Assembly: GCA_022575985.1 (NCBI GenBank)
Contig: JAKSXM010000220.1
Span: 32,215 to 96,214 of the forward strand
Direction of reading: 5' to 3'
Source: Anagrus nilaparvatae
Taxonomy: Eukaryota > Arthropoda > Insecta > Hymenoptera > Mymaridae
Length of the DNA: 64,000 bases
Shown in pieces: positions 24,942 to 35,040 of the stretch. The notes under the pieces are model-generated. The model was not told where the DNA came from, searched no databases, and was given only the letters and a program-made list of their open reading frames with translations. Made by a program: the position numbers and the translations under genes. The number at the start of each line of letters is the position of its first letter. The stretch's first letter is position 1.

Positions 24942-26445
24942 GTTCACTACATTTGGAACTCCAAATTATACACCATAAAGCCGTGGATCAGATGGTTATA
25001 TTGAAAAATCATACCAGGTACCCTCCAATGATGCCAATGGATTTTTTGGGCCTAAAAACACAAAGCCTAAAACTGCCATGTCATAAGATTGGTGTTTTTA
25101 GGTTATTTTCAAGATATATTGCTCTAACCTAAGTTTCTTAGCTTAGAAGACCCATTGGGATCAATGGAGAATACCACGAGGGTACCTGATTATATTTTTT
25201 AAACCCAATAAACTGATCCAATGTTAAATGATAAATGCATCCAAAAATTTTATCAGCACGGGAATGGATCCACCTCAGTGAAACGTATGTATTTTTAGTC
25301 ACTGACACCGATTTTTAAGATTTCATCCATTTTTGGATGGCCAGTTTTGAGTAATGAACGCCATATCATAAAAAACGTCAAAAAATTAGCAAGATAGGTA
25401 AATTCCTGAAAAAAATTGTTAATTGAGCCTATTTTTAGTACCCCAATTAGGTTTTTAGGGTCGCTGATCCTGATTTTGAAGACAGATTTTTAAAAATCAA
25501 AATGGCGGACTCAAAATGGCGTATTTCTAACCTCAGAAACGGCGATTTATACTGCTTTAAGCATATTTACGTTGTCTAGTAAGTTTTTTGGGCTAGTTAT
25601 GACGATTCTGAGGTCATATTTTTAATTACCTGATTATAAAAAATCTGACCTCAGGATATTGATCAACGACCCCAAAAACTTATAATGGAACACTTTAAAA
25701 TGCTTAAAATAGCATTTATTGCCAATTATAAGGTTATGAATCAACCATTTTTAGCCCGCTATTTTGATAATTAAAAATATATCCTTAGAATAGTGATAAC
25801 TGGTCCGAAAAATTTACTAGACAACGTAAATATGCTTAAAATAGTAAAAATCACCGTTCCTGAGGTTACACGCAAAATAAAGAATAGTAAAATTAACCTC
25901 AACGAATTTAGTAAACACAAATTAATAAATATTGGTAAATATAACCAAAAAATTAGTAAATTTTACTAAAAAAATTGAGCTTTTAGTTTTATAAACAAAT
26001 TTTATTAGTAGATTTCACTAATAATTTACAGTAACTTTTAACTAAACTGAATTTAGTAAACAACATCGTAATTTTAGTTATATTTACTAATTTTTTGTAT
26101 GCGTGTAGAAATACGCTATTTTGATTTTTAAAAATCTGTCTTCAAAATCGGAATCAGCGACCCCAAAAACCTTACTGAGATACCAAAAATAGGCTCAATT
26201 AGCAATTGTTTTCAAGAATTTACCTATCTTGCTAATTTTTTGCCGATTTTTTATGATATAGCGTTCAAAACTGACCATCCGAAAATGGATGAAACCTTCA
26301 AAATCGGTTTCAGTGACCAAAAATACATACGTTTTACTGAGGTGGATCCATTCTCGTGCTTATAAAATTTTTGGATGCATTTAACATTGCTGGCGCATTG
26401 ACTAATAACCATTTGGTGGGATTTGGTTATCAAAATGTAGTGAAT
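24942..26445. mobile_element. Large foldback element, about 1.5 kb, with a nested MITE
   Basis: The left end GTTCACTACATTT is mirrored by AAATGTAGTGAAT. Long inverted arms include TGCATCCAAAAATTTTAT, GGATCCACCTCAGTGAAACG, TTAGCAAGATAGGTAAATTC and the GGGTCGCTGATC phrase that also occurs in the 5813 family. The right arm is broken by the TA-flanked insert at 25869-26105. No transposase. The two short open frames here lie in the arms. Confidence 0.75.
25869..26105. mobile_element. Nested MITE, 237 bp, TA target duplication
   Basis: The ends are CACGCA and TGCGTG, flanked by TA on each side. Comparison with the left arm of the host element shows the uninterrupted sequence ...GAGGTTAGAAATACG, which proves the insertion and its borders. 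The interior is made of repeated AGTAAA/TTTACTAA phrases. Confidence 0.8.
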
Positions 26446-26449
26446 TCTT

Positions 26450-27178
26450 CTATTTACTGATTCTATATCGTGCGAGATATGCTCAAAGAGCTTATACGTT
26501 TAAGTTTAACCTCTTTGGATATGCTGTATGTATAAATATCTGAATTATGAGGCAAAAGATAATTGAAAATGTAATTTTTTAGTTTAGAACTTTAACATTG
26601 ATCAGAATTTTTTTTTCGTCGTCTTATACTTATACCGGTAATTTTCTTATATAACAGTTTAGTAAAAGTCTTTTCCCCTCTAAATATATGAAAATCAATG
26701 TACGTGTGCTTTGACTATAGGATTTGGCGGGATTTGGCGAGGATTTGGTATTGTCAATCGAATGCCAAAGCACGCGTGTATTGATTCGATTCGTGATTCG
26801 ATATTGATTATCAATAATATATTGGACTTTAGCATTAGTTTCTTTATAAATTAATTAATATTAGTTAATTGATATTTATCTTTTCTGTGAGCACGTGATT
26901 TGCAAATCTTTTATTTCTTTTTTTCAAAAAATAATTTTCTCGCAAGAGAAAAGATTTTTCAAGAGTATATATTTGAGCACATAAATGAGAAAACATTTGA
27001 ATATGGATTAAACTATATACACTTATATAATATGTTATTACTGGAAATTGAAATTGATGAAATTCTGTTGAATAATATTGAAACGCTTTTTTTTTAAAAA
27101 ACGATAATTAAGAGATTATAAATAGAAACTTTCTGATAAATTATTGTTATTTAATTCATTGTCGAATCTGTCATACTT
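26450..27178. other. AT-rich stretch, no supported gene
   Basis: A 65-codon open frame at 26900-27097 (plus strand) ends in a T run and has a Leu/Ile/Glu/Asn-rich product with no motif I recognise. I do not call it a gene. Confidence 0.4.
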
Positions 27179-27650
27179 TTAATAAAAGAAGGGAAAATTT
27201 CTCCTAAGACAACCGAAAAATATAAACATTGATAATAATGAAAAATACTGTAAGTTATCAGTACTAATACTTTGATTAATCAAGTAAAAATGAATGCTTA
27301 AAATAATCATGCATAAAAAAACACCCGGATTCGAAATAAGCAACCAAATATTTCTTTGGAATTTGTCCACAAAATATCAACAAAAACGCCAAAATTAAAG
27401 TTAGTAATTATTTTCTAATTGAAAATAAAGACGCTACCCAATAAGCTTCTTCTTTATTGATAGTTGTTTCAAAATCTGACGACGTTAATCTGACTAAATG
27501 TCCTTCCTAAATGAGCTCCTAGTTAGAAACAAAAATTTTATAATTTAATAAGTTTATTCAATAAAATTAAGATCTGTTTTAATTTGATAAAAAATAACTC
27601 TTGTAAATTAAAACTTTTGCCTCCAACACCAGTTATTCATATTGAGTTTA
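27179..27650 (-). pseudogene. Internally deleted copy of the neighbouring sugar transporter gene
   Basis: Three blocks in the same order match the intact gene upstream (28694-31307). The first is an exon-1-like piece near 27620-27650 with CTGGTGTTGGAG, its ATG region altered and the donor changed from GT to GC. The second is an exon-2 start near 27420-27535 (counterpart of SPDFEITIDKEEASWVASLF, with stops). The third is a transmembrane block at 27179-27400 reading DKFQRNIWLLISNPGVFLCM. Roughly 220 codons between the second and third blocks are missing, and the later half of the protein is lost. It is a decayed tandem duplicate. Confidence 0.8.
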
Positions 27651-27699
27651 AATTTTTCAATTCACGTGGAAAACTTTTTATTTATACTGAAAAATAATA

Positions 27700-28690
27700 A
27701 ATGTAATTGTACTTTTGTAATTATTTGTACATTAATAGATTAAACACAACTAATTCGCAGAATTATAATTAATCACATTGTTAATAAAATTATGTAAGGT
27801 CAAAAAAAATTAAAAAGTAATAATAATCTATTAAAATATTTTATCATTTATTGCATAAGCTTATTTACATTTTGATAAGAAATAGAAAAATTTTCTCACT
27901 TAGTTTTACTTGATTTTACCTTTAGAATATAATTTAGTATACAAATAATATCTATAAAAATATATATATTTTCCAAAATTTACAGTATTTTAATATGCAA
28001 AATTTGTTATTAATACTCTGTGTAATTATATTTTTAATACATGCTATCTATTATATCTATCAAAAATTTTAATTTAGGCAGTATGGAGCTCCATCTAACT
28101 TAACGTTTAAGACCATTTTAAACCTTCTAAAGCTATATTCAAAAACAAAATTTTTAAACCATTATTAATTTCCTTATTCCCATGGTCTACGTATAAGCTT
28201 TAACTCATATTCGAAAATGAAGTTTGCGTCTTAAAAAACAGTAGCAAACCTTATCTTATAAGCACTGCCTGGACCCATTTTTTTCATATTATGTGATTTT
28301 TCTTTTAGACAATATTATATCAAAAATACAGGCCTAAAAGAATCCAGAAAATATGCTAAAATATGTACATTTAATGAATACTCTTATTGTTAATTGGGTT
28401 GGAATTTAGGATTTATAATTATACTAACTTATTTTTAGTGCTAATTTAATGTACAAGCATTGATGCAACTACAATATTTTAGTAATTACTTTATTTTCAC
28501 TCCAAATAAAAAAAATGATGTGTTATTCAACGGTTGGTGTAAAAAGTTTATTTCGCTGAACACGACGGTTACTACGTGCACAATTATATTCTGTAAAATA
28601 AATATTTACATCAGAAAACGATGTCCTGTAAAATGGTAAGTATTCATAATTATTTGCACATCACGATAATATTCGTCCAACTTTAATTAA
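27700..28690. other. AT-rich stretch between transporter and its pseudogene
   Basis: No coding segment was found. The 3' untranslated region of the minus-strand transporter gene is expected in the right part, just below 28694. Confidence 0.4.
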
Positions 28691-28693
28691 AAA

Positions 28694-31307
28694 CTAATAT
28701 TTTATTTTTTCTATTGGGTTCTTTAAATCTTCTTGTATTTCTTGCAGCGATTTACCTTTGGTTTTTGGAATAAAATAAATAATGAATGGAAATCCTAACA
28801 ATGCTATTAATCCAAAAATAAAAAATGTTAAAGATTCTCCAAACGAATTTATCATTGGTTGATATAATTTAATTGAAACGAAACTTGCAAAAGTATTTAA
28901 TAAAATTGTTACTAGTGATGCAACACTTTTAATGTGAGAAGGAAATATTTCTCCTAAAATTATACTTGGAACAGCATAAAATATAAACTCTGAAGCAGAA
29001 AATAATACAAAAGTTGCTAAAAATGGCAATATCTGTAAATTATCTGTATTTATATCTTGATTAATGAAATAAAAATGAGTGCCCAAGATAATCATGCATA
29101 AAAGAACGCAGAGATTTGAAAAAATCATCCAAAACTTTCTTTGAAATTTATCAATAATAAATATTAAGAAAAATGTCCAAACTAAAGTAATACTCCTTAT
29201 CCACATTACAGCTACTGAAGGATCAATTAAAGTAAATTTTGCTGATGTCAAAATTGATTCTAAATATGTAGAAACAGTTCTCATACCACAAAATTCAATG
29301 TATGAATGTAAAATTATTTGAATGATTAAATTTTTTTTCAAGTGTGCTGAGTTTATTTCTTTTAATTTTCCAAAAATTGATTTTCCTTTTAACTCTTCAA
29401 CGTATTTTTTGACATCATCCAGTTCTTCATCCACATTTATTTGTTTTCTGTAATATTGTAACGACTGTTTTGCTTCTTCCAAGTTATTTAATTTTACTAA
29501 ATTATATGGTGAATCAGGTATTAAAAACATAGATAAAGTTCCAATAATAGACGTAAGTATAAAAATTAAACTGAAATATTTAAGAGAAAGAATACTTCCT
29601 AAAATACTGCTAAGAACCATTGAAGCAGAAAGACCCAAAAATACTACGATAAAAAAACTTCCTCGTCTTTTTGAGTATGCTATTTCAGCGCAAAATATGG
29701 ATATTGTGATAGTTAAAATCCCTGCTCCTAATCCAGAAACAAAGCGAGCAATATAAAGCCATGTTACTGAATTCGCAATAAACATAAAAATCCATCCAGC
29801 TAAAATTGGAAAATAACTAATGAGAGTTGAATATTTACTGCCATATAATTCAACAAAAAGTGCGCCAAATATTGAACCAACAAATCTTCCTACTGAAAAT
29901 AAAGAAGCTACCCAAGAAGCTTCTTCTTTATCGATGGTTATTTCAAAATCAGGTGATGTTAGTCTAGCCAAGTATGGAGAACTCCATCCCAGGTGAGCAC
30001 CTAGTTGTGATTTTAATATCATCACTAAAACAAAAATTTTATAAATTTAGATAACAGCATAAAGGCTACCCCCGGATAAGTACAGTGATTTAGCCCCCGG
30101 AATCAAACCTAACCTAAGAAGTAGCATCCAAAAACTTATCAAAAAACTCACTGATTCCTGGAATTAGACCTATAAGCCACGGCAGGCCCACAAAAACTTT
30201 ATTTTATTTAATTTCTCCGACCCGTAAATAGTTGATACTCTTTTGGAGAACTGGAAAACTTAACACTTCGCACACTTTTCAAAATAATTTTGGGGTCTTT
30301 AGGGCTTCCTCAAGACCCCGAGATATAATTTAAAATTTTTTGAAAATCGATTTTTTGATCATAAAAAAAATATACCATCCTTTAATTTTTTTTTATAATC
30401 TAAAAAACCTCTCAAAAATGTTTTTTTTTTAGGTTTTCGGGGGCCTGTCATGGCCTAGAGTTCTAATTCCAACGGGAATCAGTGTATTTTTGAATAACTT
30501 TTTGGATGGTACTACTTAGGTAAGTTTTGTTTCGAGGGGCCAAATTACTGTTCTTCTCCGGAAATATATATAGTCATAATCGAGGGACATGAAAAGAGAA
30601 GGCTTTGAAATTATAAGTGGTAATCATTTTAATAATGGGGGATTTTATAGTCAATTGAAGGGGTTTAGGGACTATGGGTGTGCGGTTACCCGAAAGTCGG
30701 GTCGGGTACCCGAAATTTCGGGTTTTTTTGCTTCGAGTTAGGTCGAACTTGGGGTATCCATGGAAGCTTTCGATTCAAAAAAGCAAGCGCAGACATTTTC
30801 CGGGAAGTTTCGGACTTCACAAATTTGACCTGCCAAAATTTGACAAAAAAGAACGACATTTCGGGTACCCGACCCGACTTTCGGGTAACCGCACACCCCT
30901 ATTAGGGACTGAAAAATGTAAAGCGACATTTACCTTAGCCATTTTGGCCTTAGCATACATACTAAGTAACAAATATTCTCTTAAAGCAAATTAAAATTCT
31001 CAAATTTTCTGAAGCAGAATTAATTTTTTTGCCCTACCGGACGTAAAACTCGTGCGTAAAGATTTTTCTGCACTTGTTCTACGCCTATGAGGGCAAAAAA
31101 TATCGCCCGGCTTCGCCGAGTACTCGTGCTAGTGCTCACACTAGTGCCAAAATTTTTATGCCCTTGATACTTAATATACTATTAATTTTCTTCTTACAAT
31201 TTTAAAAAAAGAGTAATCAATTTTAAAAAGGGATGAAATAGTTCTTAAAAATTTGTAAAAATTTTACCTCCAGCACCAGCAATCCATAATGAATTTAAAA
31301 TTTTCAT
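28694..31307 (-). CDS. Facilitative sugar transporter, major facilitator superfamily (trehalose/glucose transporter-like), two exons
   Basis: The product is a plasma-membrane sugar carrier of the insect Tret1-like group, of about 456 residues. Exon 1 is 31307-31268 and encodes MKILNSLWIAGAG plus one base, ending at a gtaaaa donor. Exon 2 is 30024-28694, after a ttgttttag acceptor; the split codon is G|TG (Val), so the joined start reads IAGAGVMILKSQLGAHLGWS. Family marks are LGWSSPYLARL, the GLGAG of TM4, PDSPYNLV (usual PESP motif), PSIILGEIFPS and PKTKGKSLQE. Twelve hydrophobic segments are expected. The TM7 QQxxG motif is changed to SYIEFCGMRTV, so the substrate is uncertain. Intron 1 holds two mobile elements, and the gene lies inside the intron of the opposite-strand gene starting at 13234. 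Confidence 0.88.
30072..30562. mobile_element. Foldback element in intron 1 of the transporter gene
   Basis: The left end CCGGATAAGTACAGTG is mirrored by the right end (reverse complement CCGGAGAAGAACAGTA). The arms share TTTAGCCCCCGGAA, CTTACCTAAG-like, CATCCAAAAA and CACTGATTCC blocks. Arms are about 120 bp, with a diverged middle. A left-half copy exists at 10208-10505. No coding potential; the target duplication is not clear. Confidence 0.7.
30673..30901. mobile_element. hAT-type MITE, 229 bp, 8-bp target duplication
   Basis: The ends are TATGGGTGTGCGGTTACC and, reverse-complemented, TAGGGGTGTGCGGTTACC. Inverted matching continues for about 45 bp through CGAAAGTCGGGTCGGGTACC. TTAGGGAC occurs at 30665-30672 and again at 30902-30909, fitting the hAT target pattern nTnnnnAn. 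The three overlapping open frames here are palindrome artefacts. It lies in the transporter's intron, upstream of the foldback element. Confidence 0.85.
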
Positions 31308-34076
31308 TTTGTAAAAATAATTTTAGCATTTATAAATAGCAATAGTTTTATGTATTCTTATAGGTATAACTGAATTACACAACAAATTAAATGAAACTAA
31401 TGGTATTATAATTAATCGTGTCTATCGTAAAATTATGCAAGGATGAAAAAAAATATAAAATAGTTTAACGATAATTAATAAAAATTTTTTACGTTCTTAT
31501 CATTTATTTTATTTATATTATGATAATGATAAAATAATTTATTAGGTATAACGATATTATAGAAAGAAAATTTTTTAACATGGAACATGTTTATAGAGAG
31601 GAGTATCCTGGAAATCCGAAAATCAAGGGGATGGGGTCCTACACCGTCATCCAAAGCGGAACGTAAATTTGCACCTAAAAATATACGTCTGCTATTAATA
31701 TATACTCCAATGATACAAATTTACGTCCTCTTGATGATGGTGTATGTGTCCATTTAAAGGGGGGTGGTTGAACAGGACTTAGAGTAATTAAAGTTTAGGG
31801 AATGAGAATAGTTTGGGTTTAGAATCTAACATCTAGTAAAGGTGACAATTACAAATTACAAAATTAGCAAATTGTACATCGTAATTTTGCGTAACATTTA
31901 TGCATTATAGCCCTCAGCTGTAAGTAAAAATGTTAGTATTTTTCTTTCATTTCTTTTTGACACAAATGAAAAAATATTTTTAAAAACAAAGGGTGTTGAG
32001 TCGAAGGATATGTACATGTTAATTTATATATTTTGCACATATTTGCATTTACTAGTATTTACAATAATAATATACAACTTGCTACTATAGATACAACTAT
32101 GAGAGTGTGAATGTAAATAAAGTTTGTTTATTTACTATACATTCAGCAAAACAACAAAATTCTATAAAGACAGTTATGCATTTATCTTCTTTAACATTAT
32201 TGACATTCAAATCAAAGAGTATTGTACTTGAATAAATATTATTTACAACCTTCTTCTTAATCTCTAATTCTAGACTTTAAATATTTATTTAATATCGAGT
32301 CGTTATTTAAAAATTTTAAATAAATAAAGTATTTAAATTTATTTATTTAGATAAATTGTGTTGAAGAAGACAATTCTGCTTTAATATTTCATCAGCTTAT
32401 TTTCGTTTTATTTGATATTGTGGAAAAAAAGAAATCAATATAGCAAATTATTGTAATAAAATGTGATTTCAAATTAATATATTCAGTGTATAAAATTTAA
32501 ATATTGTTTATTGTATACATTGATAAAATATATAGAATAAAATAATCAATTATTTTTTTTATTATGTTTTACATTGTATATGATATGTTGGCAAAAAACA
32601 ATGAAATATTCAGGATTTAGGAAAATAGGCGAAATTTTGCTTGCATATGCTAAATATACTATTCTTGAAAATCAGGATCCATCTATATTTATTTAAAACA
32701 AACAGAAATAAGATAGTTCAGGGGCGTAGGGGTATTAAAAACTCATTTAAAACAATGAAAATTAAATATAAAATTGTAAATTTTTGTACTTTTTACCTTT
32801 CACAATGATTTCTTAAAAAGAAAATATTTTTTTTTTCAAAAATAGCAAAAATTCAATTTTTTATTATTTATAGAGATCTTGGACAGGGACCTAAACCTAG
32901 TGGAAAAGACATCATTTAAAAGAACTTGAGCCTTAAAAAAATTTTTTTAACCTGCTAGGTGGCTGACCAAAGTTGGAGACACTATTTAATTAGAGAATCC
33001 AGAAACCATTATTTTTCATTGAAAGCCCAATTAATTTTTTGATTAAAGAAAGAAAAGTACAAGGGAGAGAAGTGGGGGCCCATGTTTATTGGGGTAAAAT
33101 TTGCACACACGTACTAACAACAACCAATTCTTAATTATTATATGCAGTTTGAACCTTCATAAAACGAAGAAAAATTTTGTAAATTGCTCTTCATAATTTT
33201 TAGGGTTGTGCATATAACTTTTCTTTAGTATCCAAAAACTGCAAATGAGTCATAATCATTAAATGCACTAAATTAAATTTAAAAAAACACGTACTTGAAT
33301 GTAAATTAAAATGACTAAAATTATTTATTTATAAAGGTTATAGGTGTATTATATTTTATTATAAAATAAATAAAATATGTATATTAAAACATTACTTTAT
33401 ATTATAAAACTTGTAAAACAAATATGAAATGAATATTAATAGTTTAAATATATAACAGGGATGCATAGGTGTATATTATAATCTATATATATATATGTTA
33501 TATAGTTATTTTGCATGCATCGTTTGCGAAAATGTTTCTTTGTTTTGACAGTGAAAATTACTCATTTTGAATTTCACTAGATAAACTAATGCATAACAGT
33601 ATTTCTATTATATGATACCATGTCTTTATACTTGATTTTTAATTATATTTTATTGACATAAATTTAATGATTTAACATTTCAAATTTAAATTCGTGATTT
33701 TTTGTTTGGATTGTGTTTTATTTTTTTTTACTGCAAATAAATTGATTCTTATAAATAGAATATTTAAACTCATGGTTAGAAAAATTAAGAATGTTTCAGG
33801 TAGGACTTCAATTAAACTGCAATCTGGGGCATTATTAAAACGTCTTATTAAAATGAAACATGTTTATGGGGAGGTGCACCCTGGGAACCTGAAAATCAAG
33901 GAGGGGGTGGGGTTAAATGTGTCCGGTTTAAGGGAGGGGGGTTAAATGGGACTAAGAATAATTTCGATTTAGGGACTTAGAATGATTCTTAATAATGTAA
34001 CAGAATATAACTAAATTATTATGTACAATATTTTCAACAGCTGCAACTACAAAGTTGAATTTTAATGTAACACGTA
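31308..34076. other. AT-rich stretch with two G-rich repeat fragments, no gene
   Basis: From about 31578 (CATGGAACATGTTTATAG) to about 31860, and again at 33855-33990, fragments of the family seen complete at 55344-55842 are present. Each carries the ..AAAATCAAGG.. and G-rich stretch, and in the second the GACTTAGAAT units. The open frame at 33694-33945 runs into this repeat and is not a gene. The remainder is low-complexity. Confidence 0.5.
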
Positions 34077-34484
34077 CACTGTAAAAAATAACTTTCTTAC
34101 ATTAACAAAAAAATTAGATAATTTTCGAAAAAATTTGTAAATATTCGAAAAAAATCGTATATTTACTAAATTTAGTATATTAACAAAAAATTCGAGTATT
34201 CTCGATTTTTTTTGTGAATTGGCAAGAAAAATTGATATTTTACAATTTTTTTCTCGAAAATTTACAAAAAATAGTTGTAAATTTCCGAAAAATAGTTGTG
34301 AATTTGCAACTTTTTTCATAAAATCACTAAAAAAAATCGAGAATTCTCCAATTTTTCGATAATATACTAAATTTAGTAAATTTAAGATTTTTATCGAATA
34401 TTTACAAAATTTTTTGAAAATTCACAAATTTTTCGAAAAAATTCTATTTTTTTTGGAAATCTAAGAAAGTTACTTTTTACAGTG
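34077..34484. mobile_element. TA-flanked hairpin MITE, 408 bp (copy 1)
   Basis: The ends are CACTGTAAAAAATAACTTTC and its mirror GAAAGTTACTTTTTACAGTG, with TA duplications at 34075-34076 and 34485-34486. The interior is dense in short inverted phrases around TTCGAAAAA and TTTACAAAAAATAGTTG. The type is consistent with Tc1/mariner-related MITEs. The 85-residue open frame on the minus strand is low-complexity and lies within it. Confidence 0.85.
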
Positions 34485-34799
34485 TAATATTAAATAATTT
34501 TCAAAATCGAATAATAAAAATTTATAATTATTATGATAAAAATAATATTTTAATTAAAATTTATTAAAAATAGAAAAAAAAAAATGAATACTTAATATTA
34601 ATTATGCAAAAATTTGATTTAAAATTTAACAAGTATGCTATAATATATCGACTACATAATATAGGTTTGAGAGAAACTGCATAAAGACAATCACATATAT
34701 ACAAGATGATGATGTATTGTTATATACTTGGTTGATCGGTGTCAAGTAGTGAAGTATCGAATCAAGGTTGCCAAACTACTATATACTTTAAAGTAATCA

Positions 34800-35040
34800 A
34801 TAATTCGAATCCCTCGTTACCTTTATGCTAAGCTTGATCAAAGGGTGGTAGAGAGAGGCGCAGATTCCGCGAGGGATTCTTGGGCGAATCCCCGTAATAA
34901 AAAACCGACATTCAAGTTACGGAAGGTTTTTCAGTGCGGCAATTCACCTGAGGCAAATGTCCGGGAGGCATTATTCCAAGAGTGTAATTGTTGGAGGGAG
35001 GGGCAGGGCCCGCTACTACTCGGCTGTTTTTGACTGCTAA
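34800..35040. other. Unidentified GC-rich island with hairpin potential
   Basis: This stretch stands out from AT-rich surroundings by composition. It contains GAATCCCTCG at about 34806 and its inverted partner CGAGGGATTC at about 34869, then a second local stem GGGATTC/GAATCCC around 34872-34891. One plus frame is open for 62 codons (34845-35033), including NPRNKKPTFKLRKVFQCGNS. I recognise no gene or RNA family; a transposon tail, a structured RNA or foreign DNA are all possible. Confidence 0.3.

Noticed and set aside
26900..27097. 65-codon frame with EKIFQEYIFEHINEKTFEYG
   Set aside because: Looks somewhat protein-like, but no splice sites, family or conserved partner can be shown; composition follows the AT bias.
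30674..30994. Three overlapping frames on both strands with similar peptides
   Set aside because: They arise from the inverted ends of the hAT MITE at 30673-30901.
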